Assembly: GCA_964016985.1 (NCBI GenBank)
Contig: OZ024835.1
Location: 62,150,714 to 62,214,713 of the forward strand
Length of the DNA stretch: 64,000 nt
Reading direction: 5' to 3'
DNA from: Anodontia alba
Taxonomy: Eukaryota; Mollusca; Bivalvia; Lucinida; Lucinidae
Part shown: piece by piece, positions 24,830 through 36,181 of the stretch
Numbering within the stretch: the first letter of the stretch is position 1
How the letters are laid out: each line of letters starts with the position of its first letter
Translations under genes and position numbers: made by a program
Notes under the pieces: generated by a model
The model's input: only the letters and a program-made list of their open reading frames with translations
What the model was told of the DNA's origin: nothing
Database searches by the model: none

Positions 24830-24985
24830 CTGGGGCAGGCAAGCAGGCCTGAGCACTATCTTAGTGTAGACCCAGATCGGACTGCATTCTGTGGCATCTG
24901 ATCAGTATCAGGGTCTACTCTGTTTGCAACTCATACAGCTATACTTTACACACATTGACATGTAGTAAACTAGAATATTTCAAAT
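24830..24985. repeat. family D fragment (core 2)
   Basis: AGTGTAGACCCAGATCGGAC / CAGGGTCTACTCTGTTTGC. Confidence 0.65.
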
Positions 24986-25610
24986 AAAATATTACTGTGC
25001 TTTCGACAGCCTTTGGAAAGATGTTTTTGCCTGGCGTTTTATTGTAAATGGAAAAATTGACTTGTGGTTGACAATCACTTATCAGGAACTATTTATCTTT
25101 TCAGTTTCTGAGCTTTATTTTCAAATATTAACCATAAAATCAGTTTTATGGTCAAAAATGAGTCTGACCCAGGCAATTTATATAGTAGACTGGACTTTTA
25201 GAAATTTTTAGTAGACTATTTTTGTTTGCTTTTCTCTACTGATTTTAAATTTTTTGATGTTCCATAACAATGTTGTGAAAATTGCAGGAAGTTTGAACTT
25301 ATGTAATTTGTCAAAAACCTGCATCCAATCCCCAATCTACACTATTGGTTTTTTTACATAATTTGCAACCATTTTTACTCTTGGAAAAAACAGTAATTTT
25401 CAAATTGTTTTAAAATAGAATAATCTATGCACTTTTTGATGCATAAGTAGTTATGACAAAAGGTTTTGCATTGAATTGTGTCAAAATTTTGCAAATTTAC
25501 TTCTTCTGAGTACCGATAAAACACCATGCAAAAAACAACTTTCAGAAAAATGTTGAAAACATAGTAGAATGAGTATGGTGAACAAGTTAGGGTTAATATG
25601 AATGTCATTC
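24986..25610. other. no gene seen
   Basis: AT-rich DNA; short open frames here have no recognisable motif. Confidence 0.5.
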
Positions 25611-25611
25611 T

Positions 25612-25833
25612 TTAACCCATTTATGCCTAGCATCCCATAAAAGAGACAAACAGTGTAGACCAAGATCAGACCCCGCAGAATGCGGCATCTGATCATGGTC
25701 TACGCTGTTTGCATTAAATACAGGAATTTCTATAAAACATGGTTATAATAAAAACTATCAAACACCCCTTGTATTAGAAATGATCGGTACGAAGAGTTAT
25801 GGTAGAAGAGTCCATTCACCATAAATGGGTTAA
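25612..25833. repeat. MITE, family G copy (core 2), complete
   Basis: TTAACCCATTTATGCCTAGC to CACCATAAATGGGTTAA; tip GACCCCGCAGAATGCGGCAT. Confidence 0.87.
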
Positions 25834-26082
25834 ACAAACAAAGTAAACCCTTCTAAAGCTAGAGCTAGTCAATATCATTAAATAAATTTTATGTGTTCAG
25901 TAGGCAGCTCTGGTAGCCAGAAATTGATGATTTATAAGCTGTGCAATAAAAATCCCTTATGCCCATACATGCAGTCAGATCATGGCCTTCATTTCCTGCT
26001 TGCAAAGTCTTATGATGCTGGACAATTCAGAGCTCCAGACAAGTGGATTGTCAAGATAGATGTTTTTTATTATATGACCATA

Positions 26083-26149
26083 GTATGTCGTGAGGTGCTT
26101 CTAATTAGTACCCCCATTATGTTTTCACGGGCATATGAGAAAAATATCA
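26083..26149. repeat. family A right-half fragment beside a B element
   Basis: GTGAGGTGCTTCTAATTAGT, CATATGAGAAAAATATCAG, then B copy 6 begins. Confidence 0.6.
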
Positions 26150-26393
26150 GGGCCCAGTTGTTCAAAGTGTCGTTAGCTTAATGAGCTCATTAAGGGTCAT
26201 TTAGTTAACTGTTTAAACAGATTCAATACACAATATTCTGATATTTTTTGCTGAAAAAATGTGAGTAGCTTTTGCACTGCAAAAGCTACTCACATTTTTT
26301 CAGCAAAAAATTTCAGCATATTTGCATATCACTCGATGTAAATTTTAACGAATCGTTAACTAACGACATCATTAGCTTTGAACAACTGGGCCC
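26149..26393. mobile_element. MITE, family B copy 6
   Basis: AGGGCCCAGTTGTTCAAAGT to GAACAACTGGGCCC, full hairpin. Confidence 0.9.
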
Positions 26394-26551
26394 AGAAGTT
26401 TTTGGTGGAGTTATGCAGATTGGACAGCATAATTGAGCATGACCTACTGGAAAGAGCCATTTTCTTGTGTTACACATCATTTGCTTTTTTAATTTTTTTT
26501 TTATCTTCTATCTTTGATTTTGAAGAACTTTGATTTTCTTGTTGCATTTTA

Positions 26552-26883
26552 CAGACAACCCTCTTTATACCGACACTCGATACAACGACAAAATTCGTTA
26601 TAATGACAATTTAACTGTCACAAAAACAGTCTCTTAAGCGGTAGCAATTAGTCACAAATCATGCAAGAATATTGTATTAATACTTTAAAGAAACATATGT
26701 TTTGGATATTTGTTAGAATCGCCTCGGGAAATATCCAAAACGTATATTCTGCGAGGAAACAAGAACAAAACAATACCTTTCTTACATATCTCTTTGTCCA
26801 TTAAGGATTCTTTACAACAGCAAATTCATTATAATGGCAACATTTTTGGGAAAAAATTCTGTCATTGTAATGAGGGTTCACTG
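26552..26883. mobile_element. Tigger-like MITE, family L copy 3 (inverted)
   Basis: CAGACAACCCTCTTTATACC to ATGAGGGTTCACTG, TA both sides; the core hairpin is truncated (TTGTTAGAATCGCCTCGGG). Confidence 0.85.
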
Positions 26884-27254
26884 TAGCTGTACACCAGGGA
26901 TATGAGGATACATTGCTTTTTGCTTAGGCAGAATAAATTCAGGTTAGATTGGGGAGAAAAAGAGCTGCCTCACACCTCTGGCATTTCTGGTACTGTCCTC
27001 AGTAGAGCTTTATTTATATAGATACTTGTTTTTTACTTCTTGTATGTTTGTATCAATGCAGGGTTTGGCCTATAAAGTTTTGTGATCTCCATAGAGGAAG
27101 TTAAAGTACATTTTTTTTAATAAGTGTGCAATCAGCATTGTTATGTTTCTATATATTTTTTCTGTTGTTGAGTCTCAGCATTAGAATATGTAACTTATGG
27201 CATGTACTGCCCTACAAAGCCTTAGATCAGCCTACACATTGGCTCAGTCTGATC

Positions 27255-27395
27255 TGTTTTTTTTTTTCTGGAGAAAGAACATGCAAGTTAATTGCTTAGA
27301 GGAATAAGCCTACCCAGGAAATGTTTTTTTAGGTAAACTGACCGTCTCAGTATGACCTTAATAGTGTTGACTGGGCCGATAGTCTTCAAACCAAC
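27255..27395 (+). mobile_element. type i SINE, 3' fragment
   Basis: AATTGCTTAGAGGAATAAGC, GTAAACTGACCGTCTCAGT, GTTGACTGGGCCGATAGTC. Confidence 0.65.
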
Positions 27396-27431
27396 AAAAA
27401 TGATCCAAGTTTTTTTGATGCTTTAGCCCAG

Positions 27432-27764
27432 TCTGATCAGTCCGTTGGATCCTTGTGAATCAGCCTGCCTATTGGCTCAGTCTGATCAGAGTCTGTTGGA
27501 TGCTTTGTGAATCAGCCTGCCTACTGGATCAGTCTGTTCAGAGTCTGTTGGATGCATTGTGAATCAGTCTGCCTACTGGCTCAGTCAGTTCGGTGTCCCC
27601 TGGATCGTTTGTGAATCAGCCTGTCTGTTGGCTAAGTCTGATCAGAGTCTGTTGGATACTTTGTGAATCAGTCTGCCTACTGGCTCAGTCTGATCAGTCT
27701 GCTGGATGCAAAGTAAACCAATCTGCCCATTGGCTCACTCTGATCAGTTGGATGCTTTGTGCAT
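27432..27764. repeat. 52-bp minisatellite, about 6.4 units
   Basis: Unit TCTGATCAGAGTCTGTTGGA, then TGCTTTGTGAATCAGCCTGC, then CTACTGGCTCAG. Units 49-52 bp with substitutions. Confidence 0.9.
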
Positions 27765-27774
27765 GGAAAATAGA

Positions 27775-27889
27775 ACTTGACATTTTGTATGAATTGATTG
27801 CTGCCAAATCACAAAAAATGTCAAGCCTTATATTCTCTGAAAAAAAAAAAAAAAATTTGAAAGTCCCCTGTAACAAATTTGCAAGGTGT
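27775..27889. repeat. MITE, family E fragment
   Basis: AACTTGACATTTTGTATGAA / AAATGTCAAGCCTTATATTC then a poly-A run. Confidence 0.5.
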
Positions 27890-27890
27890 T

Positions 27891-28117
27891 TTAACCCATT
27901 GTAGTCAGGAGGCCTGTAAAAGGGTAATTGACAAACAGTTCAGACCCAGATCAGACGCCGCAGGACACGGCGTCTAATCAGGGCCTCCACTGTTTGCAAA
28001 AAATTAAGCCATTATTCTCTAGGAATATGTAAGTCTCATAGCCAGACATACCTAAAATTGATATTGGACTCATCCAATATATAATGTGGGAGAGTCTACT
28101 CAGTTTACAATGGGTTA
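27891..28117. repeat. MITE, family F copy 3 (core 2)
   Basis: TTAACCCATTGTAGTCAGGA to TTTACAATGGGTTAA; tip GACGCCGCAGGACACGGCGTC. Confidence 0.87.
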
Positions 28118-28269
28118 ATGGTTAACCAAAGGTGAAGTTCCAGATCAGACATGAGACCTGATGAGCCATCCTATCAGGATCTACACTTGTTTGTGACTTT
28201 TGTCTGAAACTCCTTTTGGTAATAATTTTTGTTGTAAAATTCAAAGATGAGAGAGTCTGTTTTACATAC

Positions 28270-28619
28270 AGTAAACCCTCAATGATTCGAACACTGATGG
28301 CTTGTTTACCATGGCTAATACGAACTCATTTTTAGTTTAGTCCCTAGGAAATTCTCTTGATAGCCCAAGAAAGTTTAAACAAATATTTATGGATATTTTA
28401 GGGAAATGTTTTATATTTTATCATGAAATGAATGTTGTGTGTACTCATTAGAATTTCCTCATTGAGGCAATTCTAATGAGTACATACAACATACATCGAA
28501 ATCAAAAAGACATCCCTAAATAATATCCATGTGTCCCCTGGTGTTATGATTAACCCTCAGTAGCTCGAACTACCCATGTCTAAAACAATTTTTTCAGTTT
28601 CAGTTATTGAGGTTTGACT
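28270..28619. mobile_element. Tigger-like MITE (L') with core-1 hairpin
   Basis: CAGTAAACCCTCAATGATTC to TATTGAGGTTTGACTG with TA on both sides; centre TGTTGTGTGTACTCATTAGA and complement. Confidence 0.8.
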
Positions 28620-28659
28620 GTATCTAGGTCTTAAGAGAACTAGATACACGAAAGTCTGC

Positions 28660-28865
28660 CTTTTTCCACAAGGGAGAAAACTTAAGTAACTCTTGTTTGG
28701 TTTCCTGCTCATCAAACCTCTTCTGAAAAGGGGTATCCTCTAAAAGGAAATAATTTGTTTCCCCTGGGGATCAAGTTCTTTCCTTTTGGAGTAGACCCCT
28801 TTTCAACAGTTTAGAATTGTCCCCCTCCCCCCTCTGAAAGAATATCCGCTTTCTTTAAATGGTTC
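28660..28865. repeat. MITE, family N copy 3
   Basis: CCTCTTCTGAAAAGGGGTAT, AAAGGAAATAATTTGTTTCC, GGAGTAGACCCCTTTTCAAC. Confidence 0.65.
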
Positions 28866-28909
28866 ATATACCCCTTGGGTATTAAAAGGAAAATGTTTGT
28901 CTAAAAGAG

Positions 28910-29325
28910 ATTATAAGGATCTATCATTGGCGTGGGGGGTAGATAGAAAAATCTGTCCCGAGGTTCACTGTCTGGCATCGCTAGGGACAGATTTTTCCAT
29001 CTACCCCTAACACCCATGATAGATTCTTTTACTTGCACACCTTTCATGTCTGAATATATATTTTTTAATAATGCAGTCACTTCAGTTGCTGACGGGCCGC
29101 CATATTGTGATGAAATTACTGTGGTGTTTAATGACGTCATTAAGTTTAGTGATGCAAACCTTAACAATGGCCTATGCGATGTCCATTACAACCAGTGCAT
29201 ATCAAACACATTAGAATTCTCGATTTTTATCTTACCCTGGGTAGGATAACCTTGGTAGGATAAGAATTTCTAGCCCAGGGTTAAATCCAGGATATCTTTA
29301 TCTGGTGTGCAAAAAATTTTATTCT
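28910..29325. repeat. foldback element, family P copy 1
   Basis: Hairpin AAGGATCTATCATTGGCGTG / CACCCATGATAGATTCTT with a TCTGTCCC inner arm, then the body TGATGAAATTACTGTGGTG and a second hairpin ATCTTACCCTGGGTAGGATA. A copy in reverse order is at 55655-56012. Confidence 0.75.
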
Positions 29326-29340
29326 TGACTAAACCATGTA

Positions 29341-29584
29341 TCGAGGGTTGAGCGCAAGACTATAGTAACTCAAACATATTTTTGAAACCCTTGTTTGGGG
29401 GCAGATTTGACCCCTTTGTAAACAATGCAAATTTAGGTGCCATTGCTCATATGAGCAATGGCACCTAAATTTTCATTGTTTACAGAAAGAAATGTTGTAA
29501 TCTTCATTACACCTTCATGGTGAGGAGATTAAGTTGGGGAAAAACAACCATCTGACTTACGTCAGTCTTGCGCTCAACCCTCGG
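29341..29584. mobile_element. Tigger-like MITE, family O copy 1
   Basis: TCGAGGGTTGAGCGCAAGAC to TCTTGCGCTCAACCCTCGG with TA both sides; centre GTGCCATTGCTCATATGAGC. Confidence 0.87.
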
Positions 29585-29596
29585 TATGTAGTGGTA

Positions 29597-30058
29597 AAAG
29601 CATAGCCCCAGACAAGGCATGTTTTCAGCCAAAAATTATCAATATTTTTCTTATTTCTCCTGAAAAAAAAATTATGAGGTTCTTCTAATGAGAACGGGGG
29701 TGTGTGTGGGTGAGGCAAAGGTATTGTGTATCTTACATCATCGGGCATCCAACTGAGATTGGCTTACAGTTGGGCAAGGCCTGCTGTCCTTGCAGCAGGT
29801 AAGGGTAGAAGGGGAATGTTTTTATTTCTTCTATTTCTTCATCTTCATTTATTTTCCTCTTTTCTCCATGTACCCTTTCTTTCATCTCCTCTACTGTCTC
29901 TTCTTTCTTTCTCTGGGAGATGACACAAAATGACTCACAAGGGTTGCTGTTTCATTAAACCCCAAAACAATTACATTCTGTTGAGAATACACAAGGTTGT
30001 TTTCATAGAGAAATAAGAAAAATATTTTCCTGGTACCACCTTGTATCTGGAGTAATGG
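29597..30058. repeat. family A copy split by SINE Y
   Basis: Left CATAGCCCCAGACAAGGC...CTTCTAATGAGAA, right GAGAATACACAAGGTTG...TGTATCTGGAGTAATGG. GAGAA at both junctions may be the target duplication. Confidence 0.7.
29696..29972 (+). mobile_element. SINE-like repeat, family Y copy 3
   Basis: GATTGGCTTACAGTTGGGCA, CTCTGGGAGATGACACAAAA, ATTAAACCCCAAAACAATTA. Confidence 0.75.
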
Positions 30059-30114
30059 TAAAATGTTTTAGCAATATTACATATGTGGCCATATTCTGCT
30101 TAAACATTTATTTA

Positions 30115-30365
30115 TATAAGAGCCAGCGCACGGCAAAACCTACAATAAGACCTGAGTGACCAGCAAAGGCGCCGATCAGCCTGTACCTCCACCCAGTATG
30201 GCAAGGGTTCTGGTTTATTCCTCTTCATATAGCCTGGAGACTGAAGAAGGCACATACAGTCACTCAGGGAAGACTGATCAGACTGCAGATGTGCAGACCG
30301 ATCTGAGTCGTCACTGGTCACACAAGTCTTATTGAAGCTTTTGTTGTGCACGGGCTCATATTTTA
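30115..30365. repeat. MITE, family J copy 1
   Basis: GAGCCAGCGCACGGCAAAAC to TTGTTGTGCACGGGCTCAT. Confidence 0.7.
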
Positions 30366-30594
30366 TTTTATTATCACAGGATTGTAATGCCAGTATATTT
30401 GTTATATTTGCAGTTTTTTTTATTTTCATTTTTTTTAGTTTTTGTTTTGTGGTTTTGGCATGGTGTGGGAACTGTTACACATAGTGTGATGGCTAAAAAA
30501 ACAGTAGATGACATTTGGAAAAAAATATTATTTTCCCAGAAAATATTGTATGGAAATGATTTGCCTGAATTGTCAAGTCCTATTTTCCCTTAGG

Positions 30595-30835
30595 ATACAT
30601 GATATGTCAAATCCTATTATCTGGGATTTTTTCCTCCACCAATTTTACAAGGAAGACAACTTCTGGGATTTTCTGTTTGCCTACTGTAAACCAAGCACCT
30701 TCTGGGGTTTACTCTAAAAGGATAGAATTTGTTCCCAAAGGGAGCAAATTCTTCCCTTTTAGAGTAGACCCCTTTTTAAAAGGGAGGCAAAAGAATTTTG
30801 ACATAGATATCTCGCTGAAAATGTATCCAATCCCT
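30595..30835. repeat. MITE, family N copy 4
   Basis: ACTCTAAAAGGATAGAATTT, hairpin TGTTCCCAAAGGGAGCAAAT, GAGTAGACCCCTTTTTAAAA. Confidence 0.7.
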
Positions 30836-31050
30836 TTAAAACTTACTTTTACCATCTTCCCAGACCATGCCGAAATTTATAATCTATAATTTATGTATTC
30901 ATTGTTAGCTTTAATTTACACTGCTGCAGGTTGTATTTTTTTGTGTTTTTATGTAAACTTTTTGTCTTTTTAATTGTATCAAATATAAGATTTAAGATTT
31001 TTCTTTTGAAATTTGATGAAAATCAAAAACCAAGCCTGATATTTATGCTT

Positions 31051-31262
31051 TAACCCTTCTCTTGCTGAACACGACATGCCCTGTCCTAGTAAACAGTGTA
31101 GATCCAGATCAGTTGGCTTCTTCAGAAGCCGACAGATCTGGATCTGCACTGTTTGTCATTAGATATGTGAATTTCTATCAAAAACCAGAATCAAGTAATC
31201 TGATTGGCTGGAAATTAGAAGTGGGCGTGGCGTCTTGATTTATTCAGTATTCCAAGGGTTAA
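31051..31262. repeat. MITE, family C copy 1 (core 2)
   Basis: TTAACCCTTCTCTTGCTGAA to ATTCCAAGGGTTAA; tip CAGTTGGCTTCTTCAGAAGC. Confidence 0.87.
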
Positions 31263-31398
31263 TGAGCCTGAGTGTGAGAATGTTAAGGTTTGGCATCTAG
31301 TGAAGACTCAGATCAGACTGTATATGCTTGCAGCCTGCTCAGTCTTCACTGGGCATAAACACATTTTCTTAGATGTAGAGTACTGGCTCTTTTATAAA

Positions 31399-31640
31399 TC
31401 AATCCTTAAAACGCCAAGAAAACCTGCATCTGGAAATGTCGTCTGTTTATGTCTGCTGAATATTCTTGGAAACATTTCAAACCTATTTTGGCATACAGGC
31501 AAACAGTGTGGATCCAGATCAGACTGCTCCTAGAGGAGCAGTCTGATCTGGGTCCACACTGTTCGCAAAAAAGATTTTTAAAATTACAAGCAGATGACAA
31601 AGCGGACGACAGTTGTTGTGATTGGCAGTGTAAGGGTTAA
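31399..31640. repeat. MITE, family H copy 2 (core 2)
   Basis: CAATCCTTAAAACGCCAAGA to GGCAGTGTAAGGGTTAA; tip GCTCCTAGAGGAGCAGTC. Confidence 0.87.
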
Positions 31641-31907
31641 TCCCAAACTGCAATATGGTAGAAATTGCAAAACATATACGAGAACTGAAGCTAAAAGGAG
31701 TGGGAAGAGACGTCCAGAAAAACAGTTTCTGTATGAAATATATTTTGCAGGAACAAATATAAATTCCCTTATGTATACATTTTTATAGGGAAATAAGAGA
31801 TGACAGGCAATGTTAATGTGTTCCCACTAAATATGTGGGAATTAATTAGATTTGTCTAGACTAGTATCCACATCAGATGAATACCTAAAAGGTGATACAC
31901 CAAAACC

Positions 31908-32027
31908 TCTTTATAACACCCATGCTGGGATCCAAAGTAAAAGCTTTGTTTGCTGAACAACCATGTTCTTTGGATACATATTTATTAGGGTCCATCTTTA
32001 AACCTGTTATATCTTAAACCTTGTTTT
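31908..32027. mobile_element. Tigger-like MITE, family K left part
   Basis: TA then CACCAAAACCTCTTTATAAC; right terminus lost where a G element begins. Confidence 0.65.
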
Positions 32028-32262
32028 AAATCATTTATGCCGAATGGACCCTTCTACCATGATTCCTTGGTCGGGTCCATTGTCAACAGTAGGTGTACCT
32101 GCTAATTTTTTTTCATTACCAAGTTTTATAGATACCCAAATTTTATAGATACCCTGTACTTAATGCAAACAGTGTAGACCCTGATCAGACACCACAGAAT
32201 GTGGTGACTGATCAGGGTCTACACTGCTTGCCAATGTATTTTATGGGATGCATAAATGGTTA
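32028..32262. repeat. MITE, family G copy (core 2, inverted)
   Basis: AATCATTTATGCCGAATGGA to GGATGCATAAATGGTTA; arms AACAGTGTAGACCCTGATCA and complement. Confidence 0.75.
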
Positions 32263-32339
32263 CGTTTTCAAAGAGAAATAAGAAAAAAAGTATTCGGTTG
32301 GAGAAAGTCTCATCTGCTGTTGTGCCAATTTTTAAGGTT

Positions 32340-32470
32340 TAAAGGAGTGAAATAAGGATCAAATCCTTTCCTTTTAGAGTAGGCCCCTTTTTAAAAGGGG
32401 AGACAAAACAATTTTAACAGGGTTGCCTCCCATGAAAGTGTTGCCTCCCATGAAAGTGTCCATTCCCCTT
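32340..32470. repeat. MITE, family N fragment
   Basis: CCTTTTAGAGTAGGCCCCTT, AAAACAATTTTAACAGGG; GTTGCCTCCCATGAAAGTGT is doubled. Confidence 0.6.
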
Positions 32471-32551
32471 AAAATAATTGATAGGGTAAAGTCCATTTCT
32501 CTGGCTTAGGTGATAATTAATTTCCTTGATAATTTGAGATAATTTTAGCTG

Positions 32552-32790
32552 TCATATTTACCCTGAGTAATTGGACACCTTAACTTCTTACCATATTTGT
32601 CCTAAAATTTGGACAAATCATTTCACTACCTGTTGATGTGTCTAAAATATTGCTGGATTAGTGGCAAACAGTGGTGACCCTGATCTGATGCTGCATTCTG
32701 CAGCATCTGATCTGGGTCTGTACTGTTTCTGGGTCTATTCTGTTTTCTCTGGCTTGTGTGTCCCAATAATTTAGATCATTAGGGTCATTA
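32552..32790. repeat. MITE, family D copy (core 2, inverted)
   Basis: TCATATTTACCCTGAGTAAT, hairpin GATGCTGCATTCTGCAGCATC. Confidence 0.75.
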
Positions 32791-32987
32791 GGGAAATAAA
32801 TCGTTGATATTTTGAGTTACATGTTGTAGGTAGTCATAAAAATTGTCATGGCGAGTTAGTTTTAAGGACTACTCACAATAAAAATTTTGGTGCAGAAATA
32901 ACAAAAATGTCTTCACCATATGCCCAGAATCTCAGAGCTTTAGATTTTTCATTTGCTGTTCAGCATGATGTTAATTTAAGAACTTCC

Positions 32988-33173
32988 ATAATAACCTTAA
33001 GTATTGGAATAGACAGGACTGTTGGGTATATCTATCAGGGTCTACACTATTTGCCACTCATCCAACAATATTTTAGACAAATCGACAGGTAGTTAAATGG
33101 AAATTCTCATTCAAATTTTAGGACAAATATTGTAATGAGTTTAAGTGTCTGAATACTTAAGGTAGATATGGAC
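32988..33173. repeat. family D copy with left hairpin arm deleted
   Basis: ATAACCTTAAGTATTGGAAT then directly CTATCAGGGTCTACACTATT. Confidence 0.65.
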
Positions 33174-33467
33174 AATGTGAGTTTTAATGTCTATAAAATG
33201 TATTTTTACTTTTTATGGGCCAGAAAATGAGGAAATGTACCTTTTGACAGGTGCCTTCAGTGCAGTCTAATCAGTTGGTGCTATCTGCATGAAGAAGCTC
33301 TGGATTCTTATATATCCACTGCATGCATAGTGAAGACTCTAACTGTGCAGACAATCAGGCTGATCGGAGTCCTACCTGAGCTCACTTGCCAGAAGGTACA
33401 TGTTCGCTTGTTGCAGCATATATAATAGTCACAAATGAGCTTTAAAATTTTATTTGTTTTATGTAGC

Positions 33468-33668
33468 TAGATGACTTGTTGAGAGGAGTATCTAAGAGAA
33501 TTCCAGATAGTTTTCTCAAGTTCTCCATAAAACATATGTTGTGGGTACTCATTAGAAGTGCCTCAGCGAGGCACTTCTATTGAATACCCACAACATATAT
33601 TTTTATAGATAAACAGAAAATTATCCCAGAATTATCATCGAATATTCCTTCTAAACAAGTCCTCTGTG
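33468..33668. repeat. family A' copy (core 1)
   Basis: GATGACTTGTTGAGAGGAG to CTTCTAAACAAGTCCTCTG; core with tip GTGCCTCAGCGAGGCAC. Confidence 0.85.
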
Positions 33669-34154
33669 TAGCTGTTTTATTTACATAACAGTATAAGGCT
33701 TTTCATGTGATGAGATATATTTTTATGTTATAAGTGACTCCTACTAAAATGATGTGAACTGATTGTCTTATTGTTTCAATGTTGTGTCTGTCTTGTCTCC
33801 CAAACATTTGGTCATTCTGGTGGTCTTTCTAAGGTAGTTCCTTTTTGAGGTAGTTCCTGTGTTGCAGTTTTCTTTGTTCATGCATTTGTGATTTCATTTG
33901 TGGCATTTGTTTTGTCATTGAGTGTACCTCATTTCAGCTTCCTTTGGTGCCTTGGGAAGGCTATCTTTCTTGATAGCGGCATTTCCTGGGAATCTTCACT
34001 TATATCTTTTATTTATGTTTCAAACTTGCATATACAGACTGACACAAAGATGAAAAATGTTTTTTCATTTAGTGCTATAATTTACACAAATTATATTTAT
34101 AGCTTAATTTAATGTAAATGGTTTCATCTCCAAGGGAGCTAACTGTGTCCACAG

Positions 34155-34442
34155 TGTATTTCCTTCCTTGTTGGAGGCTGGCCTCCTGGTGGTCAGGTGG
34201 TTGCGAGTTTGATTCCCACCGGGTCAAGTAACATTTTCATGGAGATTGATTCCAGCAACATTCTTTCATGGAGATTGATCATGAAATATTTTCTGTGGTC
34301 ATTCTCTTCCTTCTGCTGATTTGAGCAGAGCAGTTGTCAGTTTCTGGCAAAAGAATGTGCAGAAGTGTTGGTTAACTGCTTTGAAGACTAAGTCTGTCCA
34401 GGAAAAGTGTTGTAAGGTAAACTGATCACCTTGGCATGACCT
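34155..34442 (+). mobile_element. tRNA-headed SINE (type i), 3' end cut by family C
   Basis: GGTGGTCAGGTGGTTGCGAG head, AACATTCTTTCATGGAGATT, CAGTTTCTGGCAAAAGAATG; joins a C element at 34443. Confidence 0.75.
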
Positions 34443-34655
34443 TAACCCTTGTCCTGCTGAACCCGGATATACCCTACCTTTGCAAACAGTGTAGATCCAG
34501 ATCAGTTGGCTTCTGAAGAAGCCAACTGATCAGGATCTGCACTGTTTGCCATCAAGTATGTGAATTTATAGCAAAAATTCGGATCAAGCAATCTGATTGG
34601 CTGAAAAGTAGAAGTGGGTGTGGCATCTTAATTTGTTCAGGAGGACAAGGGTTAA
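34443..34655. repeat. MITE, family C copy 2 (core 2)
   Basis: TTAACCCTTGTCCTGCTGAA to AGGAGGACAAGGGTTAA; tip GTTGGCTTCTGAAGAAGCCA. Confidence 0.88.
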
Positions 34656-34889
34656 TGTATTTATTAGGCAATTTAACTGCAAACCAGGGGAGCAGTTTGA
34701 TCTGGGTCTGCACCTTGTTTACGCAGGCACATCCCTCTGAGTATTAGGATATATTTGGTCTCTTTAGGAGACAATTTGCGTTAAATGTCAAGTCCTCTTT
34801 CCTGGGAAAAACAAGAAAACTATCTCAAGATGCCTGCAGAAATTTTTTACCTAGAAGGCTAAGCATTAAGCAATATTTGTGAAATCGAA

Positions 34890-35125
34890 TTGAGTCAGCA
34901 TATGACAAAACCTACAATAGACTCAGATCAGCCTGTGCATCTGCACATCTGATCAGAGACTTCACTGATTGCAGGTGCCTTCTTTAGCCTCACAGCTATC
35001 CAAAGAGGGATAAACAAAAATTCTTGCCATATACTGGGTGCATGTACTGGCTGATCTAAGTCTTTGCTAGTCACACAGGACTTATTGCAGGTTTTGTGTT
35101 TTGTGTGCTGGCTCAGTTGTCATAT
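34890..35125. repeat. MITE, family J copy 2
   Basis: GAGTCAGCATATGACAAAAC to GTTTTGTGTGCTGGCTCAG. Confidence 0.65.
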
Positions 35126-35164
35126 TATAAATAGATTAGTTTGTTTTGCAATGGTTATTGTGGC

Positions 35165-35839
35165 CTGAAAAAGCCAACTGATCTGGATCTGCACCATTCA
35201 TCATATCATATCATAATCGGATTTTTGATTAAAATGCAGGTACAGGGGCAACATCCACATCAATGGGCCCCCTTCCAGATAGCTGGCTTGCTGCACGCAT
35301 GGCAGATCTCACACCAGATCTCCAGGTACATCTATCATGAGGGTTGATAGCCGAGAGCTTCCACTCTCTGCAATCCCTCTCTGTCAGCTGCTTCCATGTC
35401 ATTTTGGGCTTTCCAGGCCCACGCTTTCCATCAACCTGTATGTCAAAGGCTGTCTTGATTGCACCACTGGAGCGTTCCATATGTCCATACCATCGAAGTC
35501 TTCTCTCCTTCAGAATGAGTTCCAGATCCTCAATGCCAAGCCACACAAGTAGATCAATGGACCTGGTGGTGACAATGTCTTGCGGCCTGACATTGCAGAT
35601 CTGTCTGAACATTGCCCTGTCATTTCGCTGCAGACGCTGGAGGTTCAGCTTTGTCAATGGCCAAGTCTCGCTGGCATGGAGCATTGCGCTCCGCACACAA
35701 GAGCTGTACACATGGCCACGTGTTTTGAAAGAGAGTTCAGTATATGAATTTATATCAACAATCAGGATCAAGGCAATTGATCGGCTGACAATTAGAAGTG
35801 GGCATGGCATCTCAATTTTATTCAGCATGACAAGGGTTA
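35165..35839. repeat. family C copy split by a LINE fragment
   Basis: GCCAACTGATCTGGATCTGC at 35175 belongs to the C hairpin. The rest of C (ATGAATTTATATCAACAATC to GCATGACAAGGGTTA) resumes at about 35745, after the LINE. Confidence 0.75.
35195..35740 (-). pseudogene. 5'-truncated LINE, C-terminal ORF2 fragment
   Basis: The minus strand encodes ASETWPLTKLNLQRLQRNDR, then LLVWLGIEDLELILKERRLR, WYGHMERSSGAIKTAFDIQ and GKPKMTWKQLTERDC, ending PVPAF and a stop. This is the post-RT C-terminal region of a non-LTR ORF2. The 3' tail AATCCGATTATGATATGATA is identical in kind to that of 8241-8515. It was inserted into a family C element. The clade cannot be set without the RT domain. Confidence 0.8.
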
Positions 35840-35944
35840 GGACATCAAACAGGTTTTTTTTTTTTTTGCAAAAGAATCCAAGACTGGCTAGTTGTATGCC
35901 AGAAGAAATAGCTTTGTGTAAGAGGGTTAAGTGTCTGGTTGGCT

Positions 35945-36135
35945 AAGTTGTTAGTGTTCTTGATTTAAGGTCACATGATCCTGGGTTGGAATCCTGCTAG
36001 AGGCAGAATTCAGCTAACAACTCTGCACAGCTTCATTATACAGACCGTTTCATTATTATCCTACCATCCTTTCGCTATGACTTTCATATTATCGAAAGGG
36101 ATGTAAAATACCTAATCAATGTCATCATCCAAATA
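35945..36135 (+). mobile_element. SINE type iii, copy 2 (degraded)
   Basis: GATCCTGGGTTGGAATCCTG B-box region, AGGCAGAATTCAGCTAACAA, CGAAAGGGATGTAAAATACC. Confidence 0.65.
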
Positions 36136-36181
36136 AGAGGGGTTATTAGGTAAATATTTTTTTTGTTTCCCCATAAATATA

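Noticed and set aside
35344..35946. 200-aa plus-strand frame
   Set aside because: It is the antisense shadow of the LINE ORF2 fragment on the minus strand.
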